NCBI RefSeq assembly: GCF_040054535.1
Contig: NC_090782.1
Coordinates: 24,789,501-24,853,500, forward strand
Source: Antennarius striatus
Taxonomy: Eukaryota; Chordata; Actinopteri; Lophiiformes; Antennariidae
Length of the DNA: 64,000 bases
Direction of reading: 5' to 3'
Shown: positions 22,449-35,798 of the stretch, one piece after another
Position numbering within the stretch: the first letter of the stretch is position 1
Layout: each line of letters opens with the position of its first letter
Notes under the pieces: model-generated
Databases searched by the model: none
What the model saw: only the letters and a program-made list of their open reading frames with translations
Told to the model about the DNA's origin: nothing
Position numbers and translations under genes: made by a program

Positions 22449-25400
22449 ACGTGTTCGATGAAACGCCGGAGACGCACGTGATCAATGGGGTCCTCCAGGT
22501 AGAGGATACCGTTCTTCAGAGAGTTGCTGATGTCGTTTTCAGAGTAGCTGGCCGACGACACCTCTTCGTAAAGCGTGCCCTCCACCAGTTTCTTGTGCTG
22601 AGATGCAAGTGGCAATGGACACATGTCACAGAGGACAGCAAGCATTTAAGGACGCTTCTAAATTCACCACAGGAAAGATGGTCTTGTCACAGAACTGCAG
22701 GAACAGAGAAACACATCCTGCTTCTCGCCGTAGGGGAACAAGACTAACACTTCCACCTTAAAAATACAGCTACAATTAAAGGGATCACGTTCTGATCCTC
22801 TATAACCCTACCGACTCGTAGAATCTGGAATACAAACGGATCCTACATCGACTATACAGCCCACAACCTCGTGCTTCTATTCTGTCCCAGCCAAAGAAGA
22901 ACAGAAGAGACTGTGGTTGCGTTTCATTTTTAATGACAACACGCTGCTACATTTCCTGCAAGTTTATTTGTGTGAACCAATTCACTTCGGCTTGCTTCAG
23001 CAATGACAGTCAACGCAAAAGTGGCTTTGCCTTGACACTGACCTCCATAAAAGGATCAATCCCAACCATACGGGACCCTTCTTCTTTACAGTTGCCTATG
23101 AGTATGGTGAAGTCAGCATGTTTTGGCTGACTGGTTAGAGGAGCTTGGTTGTCCCACGACAATGTCTGCACACATGTCCAGACGAATAGAGCCAGAGACG
23201 ACCGATACGGAATAGTCTCAGAGTCTAGAGACGGTGTTGGAGACATTGGCTCGACTTCTCAAATACAGTGGAGTTGGACGTCTAATAGTTGTGTGAAATG
23301 GATTAAAAGGCTGTAATATGAGACCTTTCAAAGATCTCTGTCACTGTGGTTCAAATAGAAGTCCCAAACAGAGCAGATCAGGGCAGTAGATGAGGGTGAA
23401 CCACAATGGCGGGGCGTCTATTGGAGGATGCTCTCCGAGATGCCGACGCGTTTCTCTTCCTACCTTGATGAGGATCTTCTTGCGGAGCTGATGAGGCGAT
23501 GGAAGCTCCTCTGCATTGTTGTCAACTGGCTTGGTGAGCAGCAGATCTCCGAACACCTTCTTGAAGTGCGTGGCCATGTTCCTCTGCTGGACCACGCTGC
23601 AGTGGTCCTCGATGGACAGGATCACAGGGTACCTGCACAAACCAACCCAGTCTGTCAAAACCAAGCGGTTCCTTTTCCAAACGGCAGCATTAATGATCTA
23701 CTTACTCAGACGTGACGAAGGCGTGTTCCTTGATGGTATGCAGCACGTCAAGGAATTTGATCTTGGAGGTTAAAGTGTGCCCGTGGTAGATGATCGGCAG
23801 GTCGTCAGGTCCGTCCCAGCAGTCCACTGAGATCGGAAAATGCAGATCAAATGTAAGTTAAGGATCTGGCTCTTTATCCAGGTCCACACCAAAACACAGC
23901 TGCCTCCATCCTGGCTGATGTCGTGACCCTAACCAAACTGTACTGTGATACAGGAGTACGTCACATTTGACTTAACAGACCAAGTTCATTTCCTTGCAAG
24001 ACCAAATGAAGTGTTGGACACTCTTACGTTCAATGCAGCGGCAGCCCAGCCTCAGGCAGCGGGCGTAAGCCTCCAGAGATGATTCGCTGGAAAACTGATC
24101 ACCTGTCAGGTAGCTGAGAGGAGAAGTACAGCAATCCCTCGTTACTCACTGTTAATGCGTTCCAGGACTAACCGTGAAAAAACGAAATTCCGCAATATAG
24201 CGACAAACTGTGTATTTCATTATTTATGGTAATTTAAATGTTTATGAACCCTCCCCATAGTGATATTAACCCTTACACCCCTGACCTATTTTGGCAGTTT
24301 TTTGGCATTTTTGATTTAGTTTTTATTTCCCTGTAACTTATTATATTGACATATTGGGGCAAAATAGACACACAGTCAAATTCGGAAATGGAAAAATTGT
24401 GTTTTATTGCACATAATTACCAAAAACATGCTCATCGAATTGATTTTCATCTCAAAAAAGGTTGCCATAGGCTTCTGACATAACTATATACAGTTTTTGT
24501 CCCTCACGCCACTCTTATAAGGAGTTTTTCAAAAATAAGACTTTGGGCACTATTTGCGCATAAAAATGTGTGAATCATGCGCATAGTCGTTTGCGTCACA
24601 TAAACGTTTGCATCACGTGACAAAATGCACGAATCGCGAGACATGTTCAAATCACGTGAATACATGCAGCCCCGCTTGTACGATGGCGACTACATGGACA
24701 GGCGTGATCATAGGGCTGTAAAGGTTAATACACGGTAGTGCGCTGCATTCCGTAAGTCTCAGAACGCATCAAACTTCCGGATGCTGTCAGCCAATAGAAT
24801 GTGTGTACAGTATCACGTGACTAACTACTAAAAATCCGCAATGAGGTGAAGCCACGCATCTTGAAGCACCAATAAGCAAGGGATTACCACAATGATGTGT
24901 TACATCTTCTGGCCTTGCGGGCTAGACAGGCATGTTGGATTGTTGGGCATTAGTGGAAGTTCACGTTGTAGCTCATCTTCAGTTCAAATTTGAAATCTGA
25001 CTTCACGTCGGACTAAAATACGAACTGTTTAAGCGTTGAAACTTACGTATTGTGTGAAGAGGAGATCCAATACTGAGAAAGTGGTCTTTTCATCTCTTCG
25101 GGAACAACAGTTGAAAGTCGAGGGTCGAATATGGAATTCTCTTTGGAGAACAGGAACGTCAGGAACTGGAAACGTAAAGCGACTCGATCAGACCGACAGG
25201 CTGAGAGGAAATCATTTTCTTTTCTTTTTTTTTAAACCTGTTTTTCTCACTGTCGTGTTTCACCTCGTCGAGTTGTAACACCGGTTCAGGTTGCGGTCCA
25301 CCTCTCGTGTATCCGACAAGGAACTCTCTGACGCGACTCAGATCCGACGCCCACGGATCCTGAGACAAGCGCAAAGCAGATTTAAGAGAATGGTTCTGGG

Positions 25401-28400
25401 ACGTGCAGAAGGGGGGTGAATTTGCTCTGTACCTTCTGGTCCATCTGTAAAAACCTCTGGAAGTCGTACAGGGAGATCTGACAAAGCTCCGGTCTGTCAA
25501 CGTTCCTGCAAACATGTTCAAGATGTCAGAGCAGTGAAACGTCAGCTGGGCGATGGGAGACACGATGTATATTAATTTTTTCACTAAATCCCCCATAATA
25601 ACAGTGAAAGCATTTCATTCAGAGCAACAAGAAATTATTCAAGGAAGAAAAAAACAGTGAAATTCGACTTCCTGAAAACTTTTAGATGCAGTTAAAGGAA
25701 CAGTTCACCCAAACGTGACTTCAATCATCTAAGTCTTGTTGATGTTGACTGAAGTTTCTGGAGCTTCACGGTGAAACAGCACTGCAACATTCTCCAAAAC
25801 GACGAAAGATAATCCAAGTCCCAGAATCCCAGAGTTGTCCGTATGTTATTTCGACTTTTATTTCACTTTAGCCACAAAGATAATAAAAAAACATCCGAGG
25901 AACGTACCATCGTCCCCGATGGACGACATCAACCAGAAAAGTCTTGGCTGAAGATGCAGCTTTAAGTATCTGTGCCCAGACGCCTGCAGAGGTCACTAGT
26001 TTTCATCTTAGTATGATTAAACAGGCATTCAGGAGTCATAAACTGTGTATTTTATACCTTTTCAGTTTATTTTGGCATCTCACGGCTTCTGGAGACCTGG
26101 ATTATGAGGATTGACTGACACAGAGTCATTTTATGGTTGGGTTTAAAACTAGTCCCAGTCTTCTCCACGCAGCAACACTAGTTTACTGTGAAGCTCTAGA
26201 ATCATTGTGTGGTTGAAGAAACTGCAAAATTTCTATTTTGTTAATTTTTGGTCTACATGTTCCTTCAAATCTGAGGAAGAAACGGGCAAGATCGAAGACG
26301 AGGAATCAGGGACGTGAAGACAAAGGTGTGGACACTGAGGAAGAGATGCAGGGACTCACCGTAGAGGGAAGGAGAGCTCCAGCTGCTCAATAATCTGAGA
26401 AAAAAGGGGAGGAGCCAGGTGACAGACAGGTGGGAGGGAGCCAGGTGAAGCATACACAGTAAAGGACAAAGTGAGCGTGGCGTGCTACGAGCTCAGAAGT
26501 ACTCAAATACTGTACAGAAGACGTTTCCTCAAGTAAACTTCAGGTTAAAACGATGGCAAAAACAACACGACTCTGGATTCTGGTGCTAGTCCAGAATCTG
26601 GTGATCGAGAATGCGACTTGGATCCAGTTCCAAATGTGCCAAATATTTTGGTGATATAATCAGGTCACTTCTGTCAAATCACTGAAGATACTATCCATGA
26701 AGTTGGAAGAACAAATCTTTCTGTAGCTCCAATGTGAAAGAATTGCTTAAAAACTAGAACAAATAACGATCTGGACACTAAAGGACTGTTCCTGAAACCC
26801 TACATGTCCGCTGATAACTTCTTGAGGCCTCCAAAAATACAGGAGAGAAAAGACCACCTCCTTGTTGGAGCTAAATAAAACAGCTTACAGTCTGCAGCAT
26901 TAAACTGACAAACGGTTCTACGTACATCAGGGATTTTGTTTGCGCTGTTACACACTTTAGCTTTATAACCAAACACAGAGCAAAGACAGAACAAGTGAAG
27001 TTTGATCAGAACTGGATTTACTCGGATAAGTCCAAGTGCGTGACTTACGAGTGACCAAACTTCTAAGTCAGTAAGGGATTTGAGTACTTCTTCACAACAG
27101 TGGGATTGTGCTTGTGTGCAAACTCCCAAAAAACCAGACACTCACACTCTTCTGGGCATCGAACATCAGCGTTCTGTAGAGTTGTGCAAAGTTGGGGTAG
27201 GACAGTTCTCTCCGAGCCTCCACTTCCTGTGCAGACAAGGACAAGGTGAGTCGGTACCCTACACCAATCGGAGCGTCTGGAGGACGACCCTTGGATGATC
27301 CTACCTGGAGCTTGTCTTTGAGGAAGCGCATGTTGGGGACTCTGTAGTTGACCTGAGGCAGCATCACTTTCACATCCTTCACCGTGATGCTGACAGAGGG
27401 AGAAGACAAATTAACTCTGGTTTGCGAGGACCTAAAATGAAACCTCAGCGTGTCAGATGTCAAGGACCACCTTTTTGGTAAACTTGTACAACTCTTTCTG
27501 CATAGAGTACCTCAATAAAACCCCAACCAAATATGAACGATATTGTGGGAGTCTGTAAAGATCTACTACTGATACCATACAGTCATCCATGCAGCTGTAA
27601 TTGTGCCTTGAATTTACCAACTACATGATGGGGAACATGTATCGAAGGCAACAACCCCAATCGTCTAACTATAACCATAAAGACACTGACTCTATCTGGT
27701 CTATCTGACTCTCTCTCTGTGTCTCTCTTTCTCTCACCCTGTTTTTATCTTCCTTTAATTTCTTTTCCACCCAACCGGTCAAGTCGGATGGCCGCCTAAA
27801 AGAGTCTGGGTCCTGCCCGGAGTTTCTTCCTCAACAAGGGAGTTTTTCCCCGCCACTGTCGCTTCACTCGCTCTGGATGGTTCAGTTGGATTTTTCTGTC
27901 TGTTAAAGTGCTTTGAAATGTCTGTTGCCGTGATTAAGCGCTATATAAATAAAACTTGATTGATTGATTGAATCATCCAGGATGTTACCTGAGAGCCAAG
28001 GTACACATTTATTATTATTTGAGCAACAATCCATTTTCTTCCTCATATCTGTGGTAAGGCTTATCCAGGTATTCCAGACATTCTCCAGAAACACTCCTCC
28101 TGACAGATGCCTTGGTTTTCCCCGGCAGGAACATATATGCGACCCTTCCAGAGAGTTCGGGGTCGACTCTGGGGTCTTATCCCAGTTGGACGTTCTGAAG
28201 AACCTCAAAAGGATGGAGCCCAGGAGGCGTCCTCATCAGATGTTACCCCACCTCAGGAGGAGCAACCTCCTTCACTCCTTCCTGTGGAGCAGGAGCACTT
28301 TTCTGATTTGTTGTGGAATTTCAAATACGAAAACAAGATTTTTGTTCTAAACACATCAAGTGTTCATTTAAGTTTCATTGTTTCCGAGTTTTCGACTTTA

Positions 28401-31400
28401 AACCATGTTATCCATTGAACTGAACGAACAAGTTTGATGGATACCATCCAAATACTTTCAGAACTGCACAACAAAGGTGAGATGCTTCCACTGGAATCTT
28501 TTCATTGGGATGTCAGATTGTAGAGCTTCTCCATCGTCCTCAATAGTTTAGGAAAATGCGAGAACTTAATTTCCTGGATTTAGGAGCTTCATCTGACTTT
28601 GCTGCTGCATCGGGGCAATCGTTGATCTGAACATCTCTCTTTAGAGTCACATCTGACCAAAGATCTACCTCCACAACTTTGTTTTCTGGGACATCCACAT
28701 GGAATATCACTTTTACTGATGAACAAAACACATGTAAGCATCAGCCGTCAGTAACAGACGGGGAGAGGAAGCAGTTAAACAGGACAAAAAATAAAATCCA
28801 GGTCATCGCCATGAGGCAGGGAGGATCTTTTGGGCTCGATGAACGCCACTGCTGCCAAGTTTGATTCCACCCACTTCCCTGTCTAGCTGCTGCTACTATT
28901 TTCACAGGAGACAGGAAGCTGCCCTGTCCCAGCCTAACGCATCACTTCCTGCTGCTTATCAGGCGGTGGCAGGCTGTTTGTCCTGGTGGGGCCTCCACCC
29001 AAACAGAAAAACAGAAGCAATGAGACGATTGGATGGTGGCCTGACAAAGTTACCCACCTGCCTTCATGGCTCCTGTCCATGACTTCAAACTGCTTCCTCA
29101 GCCACCTGTAGGTGCGGCGGGGGGGTGGGGGGTGGGGGTGGGGTGGGGGCACAGAGGGACGACATCAGGCCAAAAAAGACATAATTATTAAATCTTAAAA
29201 CTTTCAAATCTCACGACAGAATGATCACGGAACATCTATCAGATAGCTTCTGACATCATGGGTAATGTCTACGATGATTGGACAAAAATGACACGATGAC
29301 ATCACCAAAGGATCAAGTTCACTTCAAGTCAGATCTGGATTCTAACAAAACCACCATCAGTGGAATCTAGCTTTTGTAGGATACGACTAACAGAGACTAA
29401 CAGAGACTAACAGAGACTAATAGAGACTAACAGAGACTAATAGAGACTAACAGACTAATAGAGACTAACAGAGACTAACAGAGACTAATAGAGAAGCCAA
29501 TCGGTTCTAGATGGAGCTGCCTTGAAGGAGATTGGTAACGTTTAGTTTTACTTAGAAATCCAGAAAAAGTAATATATTAAATTAATTACAAAAATAGCCG
29601 TTCCATAAATATTTCTGCATATTTTTGTCACTTTTATTAAAAAGAAAACTAATGAATTTGCACACAGGCAACGACATCAAACTCTACGTCTCTACGTTGG
29701 GTTTCATATCCGTGCATCAAGATGGCAGCTTTGAAGCGTCTGCATTTGTCGAACACATCCACAAAGAAATCCCTTCATCAGAATGACTCCGCAAACAGTT
29801 TACACAACTGTCACCAGCAGACAAACTTAGCAGCACCATTTCCTCCAAGCGTTTCCAAACACAACGTGTCCTTGTTCTCCGGCTCTCGCCGCGAGAATCC
29901 AAGGCCGCCTCCACACATTCATCCCAAAACAAATATTTGTCCTGACCTCCAACCAGCTCCTTCCGTTCTGGTCCGGGTCCTTAAGTCTTTTAATGTGACC
30001 AGATATGACCATATCAATACACAGGATCACCAGCAAAATTTAAGATTGTTCCTCAAGGTGGACCCTAACTTCTTCAGAAGATTCATCAAAATCCGTTCAG
30101 AACTTTTTGAGTGATAAAGCAAAGAGTCTGAGTGGCGGAGACGGGAAACAGTAACATTTTAAGGACTTTAAGACTGTCGTTCCTGTTTGAGAAGCTGTTA
30201 AATAATTACTTGAGTGGTAATTCAGCTTCACTTCCATCCAGTCCATCGAGCCGTTAGTAACACGCTGTGAAATCATCACCCACCTGTCGATCTGCAGAGG
30301 TGCGGGGGCTCTTTGGGTGTCGGTCATCAGCCAGGTGAGGCCGGCGATCCACATGTTGACCTCCTCCTCACTGAAGGCTAAAAACACACCAAGAAAGATG
30401 ACAAGGGAAAGACTTTTAGAGGAGGATGGAAATATTTGAGGGGTTTGAACGCTCTTTGGATAAAGCTCCTCATCTGGAAGCTCCACATCGAGGTTACATC
30501 CGTGTAAAATCAGACCGATTAGATGGTTGAGGTCAGGAAACAGTAGAATAAATGTCTTCAAAATTTTGATCCATTGGTTTTGAGTTAACAATGAACTCAC
30601 TGCAGCCTTAGTTGGATGAAACGTCACATTACACTAACACAACATGCACATGCATTAAATTCCACACTAACCGGCCAAGCTGAGCGTTCTGAGGCGAAAC
30701 TCGAGACCGTAGAGCACAATGAAGCAGTGGGCAGCGTCCAGCTTGCGGGCCTCCTCCGGGTAGCGCTCGAAATCACGGGAGCCCTTCCCCAACCGCAGCT
30801 CCCGGATCTCTCGTATGTCGACTGGAGGAGGAAGGAAGGGAGGAAGGATAGTGTTGCATGAAGACAAATATGCACAACCATAAATCACAGTTTGGAACGC
30901 TGTTCATTTCCCTGCCAAACAAAGAAAGCTGAAGAGCTAAAATTATGTAAAAAAAAAAACAGCACCGAGTGTTCTTAGCAGAAGCAAACTTTTCCTTCAC
31001 GTGAACGAGCACAGAGAATCCTTGAACACTGAATTTAAACAAGGAGCCAGGCAAGTCGAACTAGAGGGGGCACCGTGTCAATGTAATACAGGGGTGTCGA
31101 ACCCATGTTCACCGAGGGCCACATCAGCACAACGGCTGTCCTCAAAGGGCCAGACGTAACTAATAAACGTTACTAAATGTAACTCAATGTAATGTTTTTG
31201 TCAGAGTTAAATTGGGCTTAACTACTGCATTGTGGGAAATGTAGTTTTGATCACCTATCGCCTATTTATTTTTAGACAGTCTGACCTTTTATGCTCTCGA
31301 GGGCCACATAAAATGATGTGGCGAGCCACATTTGGCCTTTAGTTTGACATGTGATGTAAGGTTAAGTTTTGAGAGGAATCATGTTTTCAAATTAAATGTT

Positions 31401-34312
31401 TTTACAGACGTAATTTTTAAATGCACCAAAACGACCAATAAAAATACATGCGGTAGCAGGAGGGGACGATGCAGTGCCCCCTCCTAAAAATTGGTTTGTA
31501 TGAGACATGACCGGGAAGAGACTGTAAACAGACTCGGCATTTAATACAAATCAGATCTAATTCAAGTTTTAATTTTGCTCCATCACGGTTCCAACGGTTC
31601 CTGAAGAGTCCACAAAGGGTTAAAGGGGCGGCCGAGCCAGACGCCTGACCACAGAGTGATGTAAACTCTGGCCTCTGGTTTGACACTTGGAGACGTCGAC
31701 ACACCCTCAAAGAAAACCCTGGCTTATTGACATAGCAGATGTCTAGAGCAAACACCCATAAACATTCACACACCGGCTGAAGCCAAAGCTGAAGCTGAAG
31801 CTCACACAACGCTTCCTCATCTGATACCAACGTGTTCGACCTCATCTGGCCGGCAGGTAGGCGAGATGAAAGACCCATCGATGGTCGGCCCCAAAGCCTG
31901 TTGAGAAATCTGGTTTTTATCTGCGCCGCCTGCCTGTAGAGATGATTTCTGGCATGAGATGAAGAGAGAGCTTCATCATCCTCACATGGAAATATGTTTA
32001 TAGTTCACCAGTCAAAGCTGGACGCAGCAGAAGCAACGGTAACTCAATCCATCCTAGTTCTTACCCATAAAAATCAAAAAGAGTTTCTATTCAACTGCAG
32101 GATGAACGAATCTGGAATACTACAGATGGTGGCGGGTACCTGAGGTCTTCAAGTCTGAAATCCTGCTCACAGAATCCACCTAAATTCATCTTGAAACCAT
32201 GGAAATAAGAATAAAGAAAACCAAGAAAATGACAACACTCCCTAAACCGAAAAAGACGGCACATTAGCACCTGGTTGATGGGTCTAGAAAGACATCTGAA
32301 AAAATATCAGACGTTTTCCAGTAATGGTCTGAAACAACCCAAGATGAAACCAACGACATCATAGGACCAGTAGCTGCTGCAGCAACTCATCGGTTTTCTT
32401 CAGACTTTAGTTTTTGTAGCTCGGAGGTCTTCTCAGTCAAAGTTGACTCATTTTCCTCCTCGACAATTAAAAACAATATTTGCTTTTCTCTGGCCGTTCC
32501 CTTTATTGCTTCCTGATATTTATTGTGGACGTTGGACGGATTCCTCCTGCTGTGGTCTTTTAATCCCGATGTGATAAACAAACAGACAGAACCGTTTTGG
32601 TGGAACGTAACCGGAGGAAGAGGTGAGAAGACGGAGGCGTCATCAGAGCAAACATCAACTCCTAGCCAAATAAATACCATCCAGGGACACATTAGAACCC
32701 CGGGACGTTCACTGTTTGGACTCAACAGATCCCGAAACTCCATAAGCTCTTGTACCCAGAGGGGTTAATCGTTCCTCCACAAAGTTTCATGAAAATCTTT
32801 CAGCTTCTTTTCCTTTTCGGCCTCCATCTAACCCTGTCTTCTCATCCTCTTCTCTCACACCAACTACCTTCATGTCCTCTTTCACTACATCCATAAACCT
32901 CCTCTTTGGTCTTCCTCTAGGCCTCCTGCCTGGCAGTTCAGAACTCAGCATCCTTCTACCAATATATTCACTATCTCTCCTCTGGACATGTCCAAACCAT
33001 CTCAGTCTGGCCTCTCTGACTTTATCTCCAGAACCTGTAACATGTGCTGTCCCTCTGATGTACTCATTCCTGATCCTATCCATCCTGGTCACTCCCAGAG
33101 AGAACCTCAGCATCTTCATCTCTGCTACCTCCAGCTCTGTCTCCTGTCTTTTCCTCAGTGACACTGTCTCTAGACCAAACAACATCGCTGGTCTCACCAC
33201 AGTTTTGTACACCTTTCCTTTCATTTTAGCTGAAACTCTTCTATCACACATCACACCTGACACTTTCCTCCACCCGTTCCATCCTGCCTGGACACGCTTC
33301 TTCACCTCTTTTCCACACTCTCCATTGCTCTGGACTGTTGACCCTAAGTACTTAAAATCCTCCACCTTCTTGATCTCTTCTCCCTGTAACCTCACTCTTC
33401 CACTTGGGTCCCTCTCATTCACACACATGTACTCTGTCTTACTGCGGCTAACCTTCATTCCTCTCCTTTCCAGGACAAACCTCCACCTCTCTAGCTTCTC
33501 CTCCACCTGTTCCCTGCTCTCACTGCAGATCACAATGTCATCTGCAAACATCATAGTCCATGGAGATTCCTGTCTAACCTGGTCAGTCAGCCTGTCCATC
33601 ACCATAGCAACAAGAAGGGGCTCAGAGATGATCCCTGATGTAGTCCCACCTCCACCTTGAACTCCTCTGTCACACCTACAGCACACCTCAGGTGTCACAG
33701 AGGAGTTCAGACATTAAAGAAGGAAAACGTGGGAAAACACCACAACCAGCAAAGATTTGTCACTTTACAACGATACTCAAAAACTCAAAGACATTTTTTT
33801 GTGACTCGTGGACCTCATCCTCATACCGAGTCTTGCTGGAACCTGTTCAGTGGGTTTTTTTTTACATATTGGTGCCAACAATTAAACCTGCTTATCAACC
33901 GTCAAACCACACATGAAAACACAACCACACAACTTTCCGGTCCCAGGTCACGACTGTGCAAGACTTGTGTTATGGCCACAGTATGGTGACATACTGCATG
34001 TCGAGGTACCAATGGGATCTGGGTATCTGGAGGGCTTTCGCCGCCACACCGGAAGAACTCAACACAAGTCAGACTCTACCGCCGCGGCAGCAGCTTTAGG
34101 TTCACTGGGTTCACCACTTGTTCTTTACACGAGTGCTTATTGGTCCAAACGACGTCAAAGAGGCCGGAAGTTTTCGTGCCGCCAGCTAGACCTTCAGTCT
34201 AACCCTAACAGGAAGTGAGACACTCCCTGATAACTCCTCACTTCCTGTGCCTCAGGTTTTAATACTCCCATGTCTGCCAAGGCGCTCATCGCAGAGAAAA
34301 ACATTGATTCCT

Positions 34313-34398
<86 letters not shown>

Positions 34399-35798
34399 TG
34401 TCAAGACTGAGGGAGGAAATTTTGGAGTTAAAAAAAAGTTAGGCAACAAAAAGGAAAAGCAGGACGGGGTTGGGGGTTCGGTTAGATAAAATTACTGGGA
34501 ACAAAAAGATGACGACCTTCAGCTTCAAAGTGAAACAGACCCGACGGAAGGCAAAATAATAAGAGGACAGAGTTTGGGGGAGTTGAGGAGAAAAGGGGAG
34601 TGGAGGAAGAGGAGGGGGTTGTGGGAGATGAAGTTGGGGGGGTCTGCCTCTCCTGGAATGCCGTCCAGAGGGAGGGTGTTGGAAATCATCTCTGGGTTAC
34701 GAAAGCAAACGCCTGTTTGTGTGAAGCGGAACGTGGACGTGGTTTACGATCCCAAACACGTTTAGAGAGGAGAGGAAATAAATGTTCAACTTCCACCAGG
34801 AATCACATGATCAAGCACGGTCGAGTTAGCTTTAGCTTTCCAGCTAAAGGTAAAACAAACGGATGCCGACGTGCTGAAAACGTCCTTTCGGGTTTGGGTG
34901 TTTTCAAGAAGGATCCCCTTCAACATGTGATGAAGAACACGCCTATTTCACTGATCCAGTCTGATCTAAAGTAAAACACGGCAGACAGACGGATACTACC
35001 ATACCACGAGTCTTAGCAACGACTAGCAGACACCGTAACAAATCCTCGGGCAACGAAACCTAGTTTGCAGACAACATAAAAACCAATCAAAACTTAATGA
35101 AGAGAAAAATTACATATTTCTTTAATTCTAAAACTGTTTTTTTTAAATGACTAGCCCGCTTTAACATTTTGATAAATATATAATTTTACTTAGTTGTTAA
35201 TAAAAACATTAAAAGTAACGGTTTGTTTAGTTTTAATATTGTACTATTGGGAAAACTCCACCCATCACTGCGTACGCCTCGACCGTATGTTCTGTTATTA
35301 CCTCTGGGATGCATGAACGTCGTGTTGGGATGCACACGTTTTTCTTGAAGCGCATCCCAGGGATGCACTACTTTCTTGAGGTAAAACGAACTCACACAAT
35401 CACACAGGATACCCCCCACCCCCCAGCCTTCTCCCAGGAGGCCCACTCAGTGATTGGTTGATGCCTGGGGGGGGGCGACACTCACCCTCGCCCTCAATCT
35501 TGTCCGGGGTTCGACTCCACACTATCTGCCGGGTGTCCTGCTTTATCTGGAAGGTTCTCCTCTCGGGTCGCTGGGACTTCTTCTGGTAGAACACGGTCAT
35601 CACTGTCCCCGTCTCCAGGCTGTGGAGGATGCGAGGACCGGCCTCCGTCCACTGCGGCATCCTGGAGGCGGCGGCGGCCCCCGCGTCGCCGGCGAAGGCG
35701 TCCTCAGGACAGCCGTTGAACCGGGCCGCGCACATCCTCACCGCATCGGCCCCCGCAGGAGTCTGGACGGCTTTTCCGGATGAGAACGCTCCACTCAT
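16994..35798 (-). CDS. plcg1: Phospholipase C gamma (PLC-gamma-1-like)
   Basis: Phosphoinositide-specific PLC recruited to tyrosine-kinase receptors; hydrolyses PIP2 to IP3 and diacylglycerol at the plasma membrane. Exons, 5' to 3': 35486-35798, 30672-30821, 30284-30377, 29058-29105, 27305-27389, 27146-27226, 26360-26394, 25433-25505, 25264-25359, 25047-25165, 24028-24113, 23706-23826, 23464-23632, 22478-22597, 22242-22358, 21985-22169, 21657-21857, 21450-21569, 21167-21350, 20902-20979, 19811-19914, 19637-19733, 19500-19566, 19202-19368, 19035-19131, 18728-18952, 18425-18570, 18219-18333, 17968-18129, 17803-17891, 17141-17325, 16994-17054. They sum to 3990 nt, 1329 aa, in frame with canonical junctions. 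Domain order: PH, EF hands, X box, split PH, two SH2, SH3, Y box, C2, coiled-coil tail. [24 protein letters not shown] and PETKAEKF favour gamma-1; the tail resembles gamma-2. ATG chosen as the first in-frame Met in a CpG-rich leader, giving MSGAFSSGK. Confidence 0.93.
17803..19131 (-). other. plcg1: PLC-gamma Y-box and C2 exons
   Basis: The second half of the barrel reads [28 protein letters not shown] and [15 protein letters not shown]. The C2 domain begins [13 protein letters not shown] and continues with [12 protein letters not shown] and [20 protein letters not shown]. All segments are open and junction phases agree. Confidence 0.9.
19637..22169 (-). other. plcg1: PLC-gamma SH2-SH2-SH3 regulatory exons
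   Basis: N-SH2 starts WFHGKL with phosphotyrosine-binding [14 protein letters not shown]2 starts WYHSSLSR with FLVRKRS and ends [13 protein letters not shown]. The linker exon 20902-20979 keeps three tyrosines (803, 807, 815: DYGALYE and HFYVEAN) at the places of human Tyr771, Tyr775 and Tyr783; the last is the activating phosphorylation site. SH3 follows from [13 protein letters not shown] to [11 protein letters not shown]. This module binds activated receptors and autoinhibits the barrel. Confidence 0.9.
22389..22444 (+). repeat. CA microsatellite in PLC-gamma intron
   Basis: (CA)n of about 28 units, lying only about 35 bases from the donor of the exon at 22478-22597. Confidence 0.97.
23464..25165 (-). 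other. plcg1: PLC-gamma catalytic X-box exons
   Basis: Four exons carry the first half of the TIM barrel. Catalytic residues are intact: His363-Asn364 in SSSHNTYLTG (split between exons 10 and 11), Glu393 and Asp395 in CIELDCWDG, His408 in YHGHTL, then IEDHC. They match human His335, Asn336, Glu365, Asp367 and His380 with a constant offset of 28, so the enzyme should be active. Confidence 0.9.
24129..24892. mobile_element. TIR transposon (MITE) in PLC-gamma intron
   Basis: Imperfect terminal inverted repeats: GCAATCCCTCGTTACTCACT at the left end and, read inversely, GTAATCCCTTGCTTATTGGT at the right. No transposase frame inside. It fills most of the intron between the two halves of the SSSHNTYLTG codons. 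A related CCCTCGTT element lies at 56189-56527. Confidence 0.6.
27690..27975 (+). mobile_element. Retroelement 3' tail ending in TTGA repeats
   Basis: CT-rich start, CACCCAACCGGTCAAGTC, GGATGGCCGCC, CCCGGAGTTTCTTCCTC, AGCGCTATATAAATAAAAC, then TTGATTGATTGATTGA. This is the familiar 3' end of a widespread fish retroelement, here in a PLC-gamma intron. Confidence 0.65.
28060..28300 (-). mobile_element. Rex3-like LINE relic
   Basis: Minus-strand fragment with AGGAGGCGTCCTCATCAGAT on the plus strand, the complement of the late reverse-transcriptase region seen at 49740-49790. Short, degraded, intronic. Confidence 0.45.
29391..29492 (+). repeat. 10-bp minisatellite in PLC-gamma intron
   Basis: About ten tandem copies of CAGAGACTAA alternating with TAGAGACTAA, with one shortened unit (CAGACTAA). 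Confidence 0.9.
31089..31355 (+). mobile_element. hAT-like non-autonomous element, copy 2
   Basis: Starts CAGGGGTGTCGAACCCATG and ends AGTTTGACATGTGA, imperfect inverted termini of hAT type; flanks (ATGTAATA and ATGTAAGG) may be a diverged 8-bp target duplication. Located in PLC-gamma intron 1. Confidence 0.6.
32765..33698 (-). mobile_element. RTE-like LINE, reverse-transcriptase 3' half, copy 1
   Basis: Open frame of about 300 codons encoding the C-terminal half of a non-LTR reverse transcriptase: SGIISEPLL, the catalytic FADD box ([17 protein letters not shown]), [16 protein letters not shown], then [20 protein letters not shown]. Truncated at the 5' side. The 3' end is altered compared with copy 2. 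It sits in PLC-gamma intron 1, in the gene's own orientation. Confidence 0.85.
34314..34395 (+). repeat. GT microsatellite in PLC-gamma intron 1
   Basis: Perfect (TG)n of about 40 units. Confidence 0.97.

Noticed and set aside
32872-33660. Long plus-strand open frame (262 codons)
   Set aside because: It is the antisense shadow of the RTE-like reverse transcriptase on the minus strand; the same shadow appears at 43240-43908 for copy 2.
35454-35783. 109-codon plus-strand frame
   Set aside because: Antisense to PLC-gamma exon 1.
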